DNA of 45,711 nucleotides from Ornithomonoglobus_A sp034090805 (GCA_034090805.1 JAXDRV010000075.1:1-45711), one strand, 5' to 3'. Positions 25,065 to 33,213 are shown, counted from the first letter of the stretch. The notes: a model not told the origin generated them from the sequence alone. Program-made: numbers and translations.

Positions 25065-25877
25065 TTGATTATTGATTTACTGAAATCCGTATTTCTCGGC
25101 ATAGTCGAGGGAATAACAGAATGGCTGCCGATCAGCAGCACGGGGCATATGATTCTCGTAAATGAGTTTATGAGCACCGCAGGGACGTTTTTGGACTCGC
25201 AGATTTATCTATATGTAATTCAGTTGGGAGCGATTCTTGCGATTGCAACGCTTTATTTTCGCCGTTTGAACCCATTTTCGCCGTCCAAAACAGCGGAGGA
25301 AAAGAAAAGCACCTGGCAGATGTGGTTTAAGGTTATCATAGCCTGTCTGCCGGCTGCCGTAATCGGGCTGCTTTTTAATGATTATATGGACTCGATATCG
25401 ACGCCAATGGTTGTCAGCGCAATGCTTATTGTATACGGAATAGGCTTTATTCTTATCGAACGGAGAAAAAAGGCTCCGTCCTTGACATCGATTAACGATA
25501 TGACCTACAAAACCGCACTGCTGATAGGTATGTTTCAGGTACTGTCAATCGTTCCCGGAACATCACGCTCCGGCGCAACGATACTCGGAGCGATTTTAAT
25601 CGGCTGCTCACGTGAAGCGGCGGCGGAATTTTCGTTCTTTCTGGCGATTCCGGTCATGTTCGGAGTAAGCTTGCTGAAAATTGTGACAAATGACTATATA
25701 ATGTCCGGCAGCGAATGGGGCTTGCTGCTTGTCGGAATGGCGGTGGCATATATCGTTTCGATATTGGCGGTAAAATTCCTTATGGATTATGTGAGAAAGC
25801 ATGATTTCAAGGTGTTCGGTTGGTATCGGATAGCGCTCGGAATCTTGGTAATTGCATATTTTATGATTTTTAAATGA
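25065..25877 (+). CDS. uppP: Undecaprenyl-diphosphatase UppP (BacA)
   Basis: A 270-residue polytopic membrane enzyme that dephosphorylates undecaprenyl diphosphate, recycling the lipid carrier for peptidoglycan and giving some bacitracin resistance. The two catalytic motifs are present: EGITEWLPISSTGH near residue 14 and PGTSRSGATI near residue 165. The start is TTG at 25065, 7 bp after AAGGAGTG. A 3'-end hairpin repeat begins 1 bp past the stop codon. Confidence 0.95.
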   Translation: MIIDLLKSVFLGIVEGITEWLPISSTGHMILVNEFMSTAGTFLDSQIYLYVIQLGAILAIATLYFRRLNPFSPSKTAEEKKSTWQMWFKVIIACLPAAVIGLLFNDYMDSISTPMVVSAMLIVYGIGFILIERRKKAPSLTSINDMTYKTALLIGMFQVLSIVPGTSRSGATILGAILIGCSREAAAEFSFFLAIPVMFGVSLLKIVTNDYIMSGSEWGLLLVGMAVAYIVSILAVKFLMDYVRKHDFKVFGWYRIALGILVIAYFMIFK

Positions 25878-25878
25878 T

Positions 25879-26015
25879 AAATAATACTCACTGAACAAAT
25901 GCGATTTTCAATCGCATTTGGAAAAATTATGACTATTGTCAAAATTTTTCGTGTAAAATCAGAGATTTTACAAAGTTCGCATTGATAAAGTCTGCCCAAA
26001 TAAATATTTTGAGAA
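25879..26015 (+). repeat. 3'-end hairpin repeat, copy 2
   Basis: An inverted copy of window positions 1-137 (134 of 137 identical), starting 1 bp after the uppP stop. It contains hairpins 25896-25920 (11 bp, loop TTC), 25921-25950 (13 bp with one mismatch, loop TATT) and 25952-25972 (9 bp, loop AGA). Its orientation relative to the upstream gene is the same as in copy 1. Confidence 0.88.
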
Positions 26016-26194
26016 CAAAATATTTATTTGGGGTGCAAGGATTTTTTCATATTTATGAAAAAATCCTTGCACCTGAACAATTATGAAACGCTTTTAAGCC
26101 GCTATGTGGCTGCGTTTCATAATTGTTCAGCAGTCATTAAAATAAGACGTGAAAATGCCCGCACTGCCAATTATCCAAGCTGTGCGGGTATTTT
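25896..26194. repeat. Array of seven consecutive hairpins between uppP and the VanW gene
   Basis: This 328-bp convergent gap holds no gene. After the three repeat hairpins come 25995-26032 (perfect 17 bp, loop AGAA), 26032-26073 (perfect 19 bp, loop ATTT), 26073-26130 (perfect 19 bp, with an inner AGCC/GGCT stem) and 26152-26194 (13 bp with one wobble, the only one shaped like an ordinary terminator). The fourth, fifth and sixth abut or share single bases. Open frames crossing this region are by-products of the palindromes. Confidence 0.85.
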
Positions 26195-26205
26195 GCCGAT
26201 TGCTT

Positions 26206-28062
26206 TTAATTTGATGATGTTGTGTGAGCCTTGTAATAGCTTGACGGCAGCTCCTCATCTGATATACATACGTCGTTTTCATAAATGTATCTTTTGGAAT
26301 ACACATAGGTACCGCCCGAACCGTAGGATACGGAATGGTCAAGCTTTACGGTGCGTTCCGGCTCCCATGCCGTTCCTATAATATCGACATATATCGATGA
26401 GCCGTCGGTATAGGAGCTTATCTTTATGGGATAATCCGTATTGTTCTGGAACTGAAAATCAATTCCTCCGTCCGCAACTGTAGCGTCCTGACCGAGAGGT
26501 GCATACGATACCGTAAACATATGGTTTGTTCTTGATATAATGTTAAGTCCCGCATATAATACAGCACTGTAAAGCGTGGTGCTTACCTGGCAGGTGCCGC
26601 CGCCTATACCTTGGACGGTTTCGCCGTTTACATACTCCGGAGCGGTATAAAAGCCGTTGTAGGTGGTTCGTTCTCCCACACGGTCATTAAACGAAAAGAT
26701 TTCTCCGGCTGCAAGCACCGCTCCGTTAAGCAGACTCGCCGCTCTTGAAACATTTGCGCACCTGTTTGCGGTTGAGCTTCCGTAATACGTTGAATACGAT
26801 GCAAGAGTATCGTTGAAAAGCTTTTCTTCAAGCATCTCTTGTGTTACTGCCGCATATGCGGTTTCCCACGGGACAATAACAGGCTCAACACCCTCCTTGA
26901 CAGATGCCAATAACGGTGCGACCTTTTCTTTGTCTATATACCGTCCGTTCTCCTCCGGTACAACAGTAACCTTATTGTCTTCAACCTTGTAATATGCGTC
27001 AATGGGATCCTTGTATATCTCCGCATCATATTGTTCAACGGTTATATCGGATGGGGGAGCCGTTTCGAGAGTTACGGGAATGCCCGTAAACTGTTCGCGC
27101 TTAAGTGCATTGAATACGTCATCCCGTGCCTTTGTTACATCATTATTAAATCCGGTATGCCCCGGCCAGATTGTTGCTTCATTGTTATCACGTACCTCAA
27201 CATAATGCCCTACAAGCTCGCCGTAAACCTGAACACCGAATTGCCACAGCTTATCGTCAAGCTTCTCGCTGTTGATATTTGCAACGGGAACAACGGTATG
27301 ACGGCGGAATACAAGACCTACCGCACACAACCCATCAAGCAGCTTGTTCCCGGATTTTGCATAATTAAACGCTTTTTCGGTGGTTTCCTCAGGACTTGCC
27401 GTTAGCCCTATATCCAGTCCGTCAATTTCAAAGCTTTCACCGCCGCATTTGAGCGTTAGCTTCTGATTTTCAAAAAGATACGTTGCCTTTACGGAGGCAA
27501 GTGCTTCATCATAGGTAAGTCCGCCTACATTGAGCGCCTCGATATACACATTATCCGCAATAACATTCGTCGGCAGCGATGCCGTGCATATTATGTAAAG
27601 CACGACAAAAACTGCAAGCAGTACGGCCGATATGATTATAAAAGGTTTTTTTACTTTTTTCCACAGCTTTTTTGACTTGTTATCCTTTTTTGCCTTAGCC
27701 GCTTTTTTTGTTTTAGCCGCAGTTTTGCTTGCATTGCTGTTCTTTTTCATATTTTCTTCCCGCCCCGTATCCTCTGTATAAGGATCTATTTCATCGTCTG
27801 TACTGCCCAAAACGTCTTCTCTTGTGAACATCACGGGGGCAAAATTATCCTCGTCATCTGCATTTTGATCATGTCGTGTATTTTTAAACGATACTTTTTC
27901 GTCCGGGACACTTTCCGGGCGGATCAGTTTGATTTTTATTGTATCTTCGGTATTTGCGCTGCCGTCTGCGGCTTCCGCTGCGGAAATGATATCCTTGGCG
28001 GCTTTGCCTATTATTGTAGGCTCATCGGCAGATGAACCTACGGGATTTTTGTTATCCTCCAT
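26206..28062 (-). CDS. VanW-family protein with peptidoglycan-binding-like domain
   Basis: A 618-residue protein. The cytoplasmic N-terminus (1-140) is acidic, then Lys/Ala-rich; one membrane segment follows (about 147-168). The extracellular part starts with a PG_binding_4-type region (about 180-420) and ends with a VanW domain (about 440-600) showing RCANVSRAASLLNG, the FSFNDRVGERT block and GIGGGTCQVSTTLY. Despite the name, the function of VanW is unknown and it is widespread outside vancomycin resistance loci; no vanR/S/H/A genes are here. A role at the cell wall is inference. Confidence 0.88.
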   Translation of the reverse strand: MEDNKNPVGSSADEPTIIGKAAKDIISAAEAADGSANTEDTIKIKLIRPESVPDEKVSFKNTRHDQNADDEDNFAPVMFTREDVLGSTDDEIDPYTEDTGREENMKKNSNASKTAAKTKKAAKAKKDNKSKKLWKKVKKPFIIISAVLLAVFVVLYIICTASLPTNVIADNVYIEALNVGGLTYDEALASVKATYLFENQKLTLKCGGESFEIDGLDIGLTASPEETTEKAFNYAKSGNKLLDGLCAVGLVFRRHTVVPVANINSEKLDDKLWQFGVQVYGELVGHYVEVRDNNEATIWPGHTGFNNDVTKARDDVFNALKREQFTGIPVTLETAPPSDITVEQYDAEIYKDPIDAYYKVEDNKVTVVPEENGRYIDKEKVAPLLASVKEGVEPVIVPWETAYAAVTQEMLEEKLFNDTLASYSTYYGSSTANRCANVSRAASLLNGAVLAAGEIFSFNDRVGERTTYNGFYTAPEYVNGETVQGIGGGTCQVSTTLYSAVLYAGLNIISRTNHMFTVSYAPLGQDATVADGGIDFQFQNNTDYPIKISSYTDGSSIYVDIIGTAWEPERTVKLDHSVSYGSGGTYVYSKRYIYENDVCISDEELPSSYYKAHTTSSN

Positions 28063-28091
28063 ATAGCTTAAATTCCCTTTCTGTTATAAAA

Positions 28092-28607
28092 TCAAAAAAA
28101 TCTCAGAAAATCATCCAGGTATCTTGAATATTCCTCAAGAAAACTGCGCACACGACTGTTTTTTGACAAAAGCAAAAATACCCTGCGTACATTTTTCACA
28201 AAAGCAGGTGAGAAATCCTCAAGCACAAACCCCTTTGCAAGACGGCAGATGCCCTTTGCTCTCGGGTCAATGATAATATCAAGCTTGCCTTGTTCATCTA
28301 TATACGGAGTAAGCGGAAAAATCCTGCACGCCAAAGGACGCTCAAAACGGTTGCAGCTGCCGCTGCACATTGCTATTGGGACGCTGTAGGTTTTTTCGTC
28401 AAAATCATAAGTAAAGTCTGATTGCTCGACTTTTATCCAATCCGGCTCAAGCAGCTTATAGACGGATTCCTCTCCGGGAAAAAGAAACATACCGCAGTCA
28501 TCGCCCTTGCAGCAGGCGCTGCCGCAAAGCAGACCGCAGTCCGCATCTATCGGTGTTACATTGTCAAAAAGCTTGTAAAGCTGTAAATATACGTATGCGC
28601 TTTTCAT
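28092..28607 (-). CDS. YkgJ-like cysteine-cluster protein
   Basis: A 171-residue soluble protein with many cysteines: CGLLCGSACCKGDDCG near residue 24, CSGSC near 80, then RPLACRIFPLTPY and GICRLA. The spacing fits the zinc/iron-binding cysteine-cluster family (YkgJ/FliB type), whose role is mostly unknown. ATG 28607 is 11 bp after AGAAAGG; the ATG at 28616 is almost on top of it. It is 29 bp upstream of the VanW gene on the same strand, so probably co-transcribed. Confidence 0.75.
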   Translation of the reverse strand: MKSAYVYLQLYKLFDNVTPIDADCGLLCGSACCKGDDCGMFLFPGEESVYKLLEPDWIKVEQSDFTYDFDEKTYSVPIAMCSGSCNRFERPLACRIFPLTPYIDEQGKLDIIIDPRAKGICRLAKGFVLEDFSPAFVKNVRRVFLLLSKNSRVRSFLEEYSRYLDDFLRFF

Positions 28608-28675
28608 GCAATTCATAGCCTTTCTGTTAAAACTGTATGGCGGTAATGTTTATATTATACCGCATATATATAATC

Positions 28676-28704
28676 ATTATATCATAATCGGCATTGTAAA
28701 ACAA
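28676..28704 (-). promoter_or_regulatory. Promoter for the Cys-cluster/VanW operon
   Basis: On the minus strand TTGTTT (28704-28699), a 17-bp spacer and TATAAT (28681-28676). A second TATAAT lies nearer the gene but lacks a partner. Confidence 0.6.
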
Positions 28705-28755
28705 TACTTATTTTATTTTTTTTGAGAAAAAATCGATTTTCTATTGAAATTAAAC

Positions 28756-28801
28756 AAAAGAAAAACGAAGCTATGAAAGCTCACGGCATTTCATAGCTTC
28801 G
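28756..28801 (-). terminator. Terminator of groES-groEL
   Basis: A perfect 13-bp stem CGAAGCTATGAAA/TTTCATAGCTTCG (28766-28778 with 28789-28801), followed on the minus strand by a T-rich tail. Confidence 0.88.
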
Positions 28802-28819
28802 CTGTATGATAATTTCGGA

Positions 28820-30445
28820 TTAATACATTCCGCCCATTGAAGGATCTGCTGCGGGAATGGGAGCGGCAGGCTCCGGCTTATCGGCAACGAGGCTCTCTGT
28901 TGTAAGAACCATCGAAGCTACCGATGCAGCGTTCTGTAATGCGCTTCTTGTAACCTTAACAGGGTCAACAATACCTGACGAAAGCATATCAACGTATTCC
29001 TCTGTAAGAGCGTTGAAGCCTACACCTGAGTCACAGCTCTTAACCTTATCAACGATTACCGAGCCTTCGAGTCCTGCATTTTTGGCAATCTGCCAGCACG
29101 GCTCCTCAAGTGCCTTAAGAACAATCTGAACACCTGTCTTTTCGTCGCCCTCTGTTGAGTTCAGAAGCTCTGCAACTGACGGGATAACATCTATATAGCT
29201 TGTTCCGCCGCCTGCGATGATACCCTCTTCAACGGCAGCCTTTGTTGCTGCAAGAGCGTCCTCTATTCTTAGCTTCATTTCCTTCATTTCGGTTTCCGTA
29301 GCTGCACCGACCTTAATAACTGCAACACCGCCGGCAAGCTTTGCAAGTCTTTCCTGAAGCTTTTCCTTATCGAAATCCGAGGTTGTGTTTTCGATTGACT
29401 TTCTGATAACATTTACTCTGTCGGCAATTGCCTTCTTGTCGCCCATACCGTCAACTATAACGGTATTTTCTTTCTGAATCTTAACCTGTCTTGCACGTCC
29501 GAGCTGAGCTATTGTCGTATCCTTAAGCTCAAGACCAAGCTCCTCGCTGATAACCTGACCGCCTGTTAATGTTGCTATATCCTGGAGCATCTCCCTGCGT
29601 CTGTCGCCAAAGCCGGGTGCTTTAACGGGAACACAGGTAAATGTGCCTCTTAATTTATTCACGATAAGTGTTGAAAGAGCCTCGCCCTCAACGTCCTCAG
29701 CGATTATTACCATCTTTTTGCCTGCCTGAACGAGCTGCTCAAGAAGGGGAAGGATTTCCTGTATATTTGAAATCTTCTTGTCTGTGATAAGAATGTATGC
29801 GTCATCGATAACCGCCTCCATCTTATCTGTATCGGTTACCATATACGGAGTGATATATCCTCTGTCAAACTGCATACCCTCAACGATCTCCGAATATGTT
29901 TCGGCAGTTTTTGATTCCTCTACAGTAATAACTCCGTCCGATGTAACCTTTTCCATAGCCTCTGCAATAAGCTCACCTATTTCATCGTTTGCCGCAGAAA
30001 CTGCCGCAACCTTTGCGATGTCTGCCTTGCCGTCAACCTTTCTTGCTGTTGCAAGAAGCTTTTCAACGGCTGCGTCAACTGCCTTCTGGATACCCTTTCT
30101 TACTATCATCGGGTTAGCACCGGCTGCAACGTTCTTAAGGCCTTCTCTTACAAGAGCCTGAGCAAGCAGCGTAGCTGTTGTAGTACCGTCACCGGCAACG
30201 TCGTTTGTCTTTGTTGCAACCTCTTTAACAAGCTGTGCGCCCATGTTTTCAAATGCGTCCGCAAGCTCAATCTCCTTTGCGATTGTAACACCGTCGTTTG
30301 TTATTAACGGAGCTCCGAACTTCTTGTCGAGAACAACGTTTCTGCCCTTGGGACCCAATGTGATTTTTACAGTATCCGCAAGCTGGTTTATACCGCTTTC
30401 AAGAGCGTGTCTTGCGTCCTGACCGAATTTAATTTCCTTTGACAT
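28820..30445 (-). CDS. groEL: Chaperonin GroEL
   Basis: A 541-residue 60-kDa chaperonin that forms the 14-mer folding chamber with GroES. The ATP-binding NDGVTIAKEI and GDGTTTATLLAQ motifs are intact, as is EEGIIAGGGTSYID near residue 400. The C-terminus is a short MGGMY rather than long GGM repeats. It is the second gene of the CIRCE-controlled groES-groEL operon, 35 bp after groES. Confidence 0.98.
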   Translation of the reverse strand: MSKEIKFGQDARHALESGINQLADTVKITLGPKGRNVVLDKKFGAPLITNDGVTIAKEIELADAFENMGAQLVKEVATKTNDVAGDGTTTATLLAQALVREGLKNVAAGANPMIVRKGIQKAVDAAVEKLLATARKVDGKADIAKVAAVSAANDEIGELIAEAMEKVTSDGVITVEESKTAETYSEIVEGMQFDRGYITPYMVTDTDKMEAVIDDAYILITDKKISNIQEILPLLEQLVQAGKKMVIIAEDVEGEALSTLIVNKLRGTFTCVPVKAPGFGDRRREMLQDIATLTGGQVISEELGLELKDTTIAQLGRARQVKIQKENTVIVDGMGDKKAIADRVNVIRKSIENTTSDFDKEKLQERLAKLAGGVAVIKVGAATETEMKEMKLRIEDALAATKAAVEEGIIAGGGTSYIDVIPSVAELLNSTEGDEKTGVQIVLKALEEPCWQIAKNAGLEGSVIVDKVKSCDSGVGFNALTEEYVDMLSSGIVDPVKVTRSALQNAASVASMVLTTESLVADKPEPAAPIPAADPSMGGMY

Positions 30446-30480
30446 AACTAAAACTTCCTTTCAGATAACTATTCAATTAA

Positions 30481-30753
30481 TTATTCAACCGTTGCAAGAA
30501 TATCCGACTGCTTTAAGATCGTGTATTCCTCGCCGTCAACCTTTACCTCTGTGCCGGCATATTTCGAGATAAGAACTCTGTCGCCGACCTTTACCTCCAT
30601 TGTAACGTCCTTGTCGCCGGGGCCTACGGCAACAACCTCAGCAACCTGGGGCTTTTCCTGTGCTTTTGAAGTAAGGATTATACCGCTTTTTGTTGTTTCT
30701 TCCGCTTCGAGCATTTTGATAACTACTCTGTCAGCTAATGGTTTGATGGTCAT
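30481..30753 (-). CDS. groES: Co-chaperonin GroES
   Basis: A 90-residue 10-kDa chaperonin lid. The start MTIKPLADRVVIK, the mobile loop (EETTKSGIILTSKA) and the later VGDRVLISKYAGTEVK are typical. AGGAGGTAG precedes the ATG. It is preceded by a CIRCE operator, so heat-shock control by HrcA is expected; hrcA itself is not in the window. Confidence 0.98.
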   Translation of the reverse strand: MTIKPLADRVVIKMLEAEETTKSGIILTSKAQEKPQVAEVVAVGPGDKDVTMEVKVGDRVLISKYAGTEVKVDGEEYTILKQSDILATVE

Positions 30754-30810
30754 TTTTACTACCTCCTGAATATTTAGCGGGCATATGCCGTTATTTAACT
30801 TATTTTTTTG

Positions 30811-30837
30811 TTAGCACTCAACGACTTCGAGTGCTAA
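30811..30837. promoter_or_regulatory. CIRCE operator for groESL
   Basis: A perfect consensus inverted repeat: TTAGCACTC, 9-bp spacer, GAGTGCTAA. It is the binding site of the heat-shock repressor HrcA, 58 bp upstream of the groES start. Confidence 0.97.
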
Positions 30838-30879
30838 CAATGCTATTATGTGACATTTAAGGAAAATAATCAATCCCCA

Positions 30880-30924
30880 AAAACAGGAGGTTTCCAAGTA
30901 TTTACTTCGGAAATCTCCTGTTTT
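30880..30924. terminator. Terminator after the BofC-like gene
   Basis: A 16-bp stem (30880-30895 with 30909-30924, one G-U pair) with T tails on both strands. On the minus strand it ends the M23/BofC-like transcript before the groESL promoter. Confidence 0.8.
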
Positions 30925-30986
30925 CTTTTAATATCTCTTTTTTTCTTTGTTTTCACTATTTAACAAAATGTTCATATTTCGTTAAA

Positions 30987-31343
30987 TTAACTCACAAAAT
31001 TCTCCAAAAGACTCTGTGCATCAGATAAATTATCAAAGTCCACGCCGTGCTTAAGCTCCTCTATATCATCGGGCGGATAAAGGCTTTCGATTATAGGGTG
31101 CGAGTAAAGAAGCTCCCGTCTTTCGTTTACGCGCTTAAAAAGCATTAGCTCGGAATTACTCAGTATAAGCTCGTATTTTGAAACGCTCTTGACCTCACTT
31201 GCGGCAGCGGGTATTATCTGCGGCTCAGCCGTAGGGGAGACAGGCACCTGTGTGCCGTATACGCTGCCGATTGTGTATCCGCCGAAAAAGAAGAGCGTCA
31301 TAAGCAATACATATGCGCAAACCGTCAAAGTATTCTTAACCAT
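30987..31343 (-). CDS. Small exported protein, possibly BofC-like
   Basis: A 118-residue protein with one N-terminal membrane segment (about 5-27), a Pro/Ala linker and a compact C-terminal domain (about 55-118). The pattern YELILSNSELMLFKR, then SLYPPDDIEELKHG and LLENFVS, resembles the BofC C-terminal domain, in which a small sheet precedes a [LY]P..D...L..G helix motif; this is an inference without alignment. In Bacillus, BofC inhibits SpoIVB. It follows the M23 gene with a 1-bp gap, so the two are almost certainly co-expressed. Confidence 0.6.
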   Translation of the reverse strand: MVKNTLTVCAYVLLMTLFFFGGYTIGSVYGTQVPVSPTAEPQIIPAAASEVKSVSKYELILSNSELMLFKRVNERRELLYSHPIIESLYPPDDIEELKHGVDFDNLSDAQSLLENFVS

Positions 31344-31344
31344 T

Positions 31345-32076
31345 TTATTTCAGATACTCCGCCGGGTCTGCGGGAGCGTTGTTTTTGTACATTTCAAAAT
31401 GCAGGTGGGGTTCTTTTGTGTTTTCGCCCTTGCTTTTGCCTACAGTACCTATAACATCTCCCGCTTTTACCGTATCTCCGGTTTTTAAATCCTCAACAGC
31501 GCCGAGGCACATATATTTGGTAACAAAGCCGCCTGAATGGGACAGGCTTATACCCTCACCGAGAGCGTTGGAGAATATATTTTCAACAGTGCCGTCTGAG
31601 GCGGCGCATACGCTGCAGCCCTCGTCATATGCAATATCAATGCCGTTATGGGTGCGGTAATCGCCGAGAGCTTCATTAAAGGACAGCACTGACGAATAGG
31701 GGGCAATTACATTAATCTCTCCAAGACTGAAGGATTCCTCGGCGGTCTCTGTCTGAGTTACCGCAGCCATAACGTCGGGGTTGTCCTTGGTGTATTCCGG
31801 AATTTCCGTGGCAGACGGAGCTTCCGTGCTTGCGTCCGAAGTATCATCGGCGGGGGTGTCGGAGGTATCCTCAACAGGCTTGATTTCACTCACCGATATT
31901 ATCTCACCCTCCGGCTTGCCCGTGTTGTCGCTTAGTTCTTCCTTTGCGGTAAGCTCGCGTTTATTTTCTGCATTTTGTCTTTCCGTAAAGTAACCGGCAA
32001 CGCCGATAACCAATACACAGCAGCAAAGTGCTATGTAAAAGCCCGGAAGTCTTTTGTTTTTGCTTTCATTTGACAT
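31345..32076 (-). CDS. SpoIIQ-like M23 metallopeptidase
   Basis: A 243-residue protein: one membrane segment (about 13-32), an acidic Ser/Thr-rich linker (about 35-110) and a C-terminal LytM/M23 domain. The zinc ligands appear complete: His and Asp in THNGIDIA and the HLH pair in PHLHFEM. The single-pass layout matches clostridial SpoIIQ, which pairs with SpoIIIAH in the channel between forespore and mother cell; Bacillus SpoIIQ lacks active-site residues, clostridial ones keep them. ATG 32076 is 7 bp after AAGGAGG. A GGGGAAAA run about 95 bp upstream could belong to a sigma-F promoter, but weakly. A general M23 hydrolase is the alternative. Confidence 0.72.
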   Translation of the reverse strand: MSNESKNKRLPGFYIALCCCVLVIGVAGYFTERQNAENKRELTAKEELSDNTGKPEGEIISVSEIKPVEDTSDTPADDTSDASTEAPSATEIPEYTKDNPDVMAAVTQTETAEESFSLGEINVIAPYSSVLSFNEALGDYRTHNGIDIAYDEGCSVCAASDGTVENIFSNALGEGISLSHSGGFVTKYMCLGAVEDLKTGDTVKAGDVIGTVGKSKGENTKEPHLHFEMYKNNAPADPAEYLK

Positions 32077-32265
32077 ATTCATTCCTCCTTATGGGAAACA
32101 CCTTTAAAACGGTGCTTTCTATAGGGTATTGTTGCCTTAATAATGGATTATTATACCTTAAATTCGGTGTTTTTCCCCTAAATACATATATTTTATAAAA
32201 AAATTTTAAAAAAACTATTCCCAAACGCACAGTTTTGTAGTATAATAAATGTAACACCCAAACAG

Positions 32266-32405
32266 GTAATTGTAAAATGTCAGTTTGGCATTTGAGAGTA
32301 TTTTTGGATTTATTCGTACTCAAACACCCCTTGCGGTAACTCGTCCGAACAAATTCAAAAACACTCGCAAATGCCGAGGGAATCTTGAATTTTACAATCG
32401 CCTAT
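32266..32405 (+). mobile_element. Structured dispersed element, copy C (single-hairpin form)
   Basis: A 140-bp element in the 356-bp divergent spacer between the M23 and MecA-like genes, in the same direction as copy A. It has the left end GTAATTGTAAAATG, hairpin 1 and the right end TTTTACAATCGCCTAT, but lacks hairpin 2 entirely, so it looks like an internal deletion form. The direct repeats AACACCCAAACAG (32253-32265) and AACATCCAAACAG (32406-32418) flank it with one mismatch. A TATAAT at 32241-32246 lies just upstream, so the element may sit in the leader of the MecA-like gene. Confidence 0.8.
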
Positions 32406-32432
32406 AACATCCAAACAGAAGGAGGGGACTAA

Positions 32433-33053
32433 ATGAGAATTGAGCGATTGGCAGAAAACAAAGTGAAGGTTACTCTTACGGGAGATGATCTCATTGGCTA
32501 TGATATTAATGTAAAAAAACTGTCGCATAACTCAACGGAGCTGCACAGCTTTTTGTTTAAAATAATGGAAACCATTCACGAGGAAACCGGCTTTAATCCG
32601 TATAACGGACAGATAGTTGTTGAAGCTCGAAGTGCCGGAGACGGAATAAGCATAATAATAAGCAAGATATGCAAGGGCGAGCGTCAGACTGTCGAAACCG
32701 TGATAAAAGGACACAGAGTTCGGGCAAGGATACGTGAAGAAGGAATAAATACATATTATTTTGAAAGCTTTGATGATATGTGCGAGGCACTGGTGAATCT
32801 TAATGATGAGGTACACCGCTGCGGCTCTCTGTACAAGCTTGACGGTGTGTACTGCTATCTGCTTGACTGCTCCAATCCGTTTTTTAGGAGCAAGTCCGAG
32901 CTTTATGCTGCTGTCAGTGTTTTGGCGGAGTTTTCGTCGGGAAATTCGGTTTTCCCGATGCAGCATATTCATGTTGAAGAACACGGAACGCTCATAGCAG
33001 AGGGTGAAAGCCTTATTGCAATGGCGGACGGGATAAAAAAGTCACTATCGTGA
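32433..33053 (+). CDS. MecA-like adaptor protein
   Basis: A 206-residue protein with the N-terminal MecA pattern MRIERLAENKVKVTLTGDDL, the segment ELHSFLFKIMETIHEETGF (about 37-55) and a C-terminal domain of alpha/beta type (about 110-200). MecA adaptors bring substrates to the ClpCP protease; in Bacillus MecA controls competence factor ComK. The length matches MecA (about 218). AGAAGGAGGGG precedes the ATG. Element copy C ends 27 bp upstream of the start. The stop codon falls inside an 18-bp palindrome shared with the LOG gene end. Confidence 0.8.
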   Translation: MRIERLAENKVKVTLTGDDLIGYDINVKKLSHNSTELHSFLFKIMETIHEETGFNPYNGQIVVEARSAGDGISIIISKICKGERQTVETVIKGHRVRARIREEGINTYYFESFDDMCEALVNLNDEVHRCGSLYKLDGVYCYLLDCSNPFFRSKSELYAAVSVLAEFSSGNSVFPMQHIHVEEHGTLIAEGESLIAMADGIKKSLS

Positions 33054-33096
33054 CTGTCGTTCCGCTGCGCTCCGCATTAATTAAGTAGACTTTTTT
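33035..33096 (+). terminator. Terminator of the MecA-like gene, with shared palindrome
   Basis: The arms AAAAAAGTC and GACTTTTTT (33035-33043 with 33088-33096) can pair and end in a T run. Inside lies AGTCACTATCGTGACTGT (33040-33057), the same 18-mer as at 13196-13213, which forms its own 6-bp stem and would compete with the outer stem. Confidence 0.55.
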
Positions 33097-33146
33097 GCTA
33101 ACTGATAAAAAATATGTAAATAAAATATTAATTTTTGCTTTTTTAC

Positions 33147-33175
33147 TTGCAAATTATATAAAAATATGTTATACT
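33147..33175 (+). promoter_or_regulatory. Promoter for yajC
   Basis: TTGCAA (33147-33152), a 17-bp spacer ending in ATGT, and TATACT (33170-33175), 38 bp before the yajC ATG. Confidence 0.75.
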
Positions 33176-33213
33176 TAGCAAGTACGCTATTTTTATATAA
33201 AGGAGAAAAAAAT

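Noticed and set aside
25787..25999. Minus-strand frame of 70 codons over the end of uppP and the 3'-end repeat
   Set aside because: It overlaps uppP antisense and reads through hairpins; it exists only because the repeat is open in that frame.
25896..26194. CRISPR-like array
   Set aside because: The units are different hairpins rather than a constant repeat with spacers, and no cas genes are present.
26028..26381. Plus-strand frame of 117 codons downstream of uppP
   Set aside because: It spans the long palindromes and then runs antisense into the VanW gene, with no start signal.
26206..28062. Vancomycin resistance locus, from the VanW domain
   Set aside because: VanW proteins are common outside resistance clusters, and no van ligase, dehydrogenase or regulator genes are nearby.
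32066..32323. Minus-strand frame of 85 codons upstream of the M23 gene
   Set aside because: It crosses the M23 promoter region and element copy C; no ribosome binding site.
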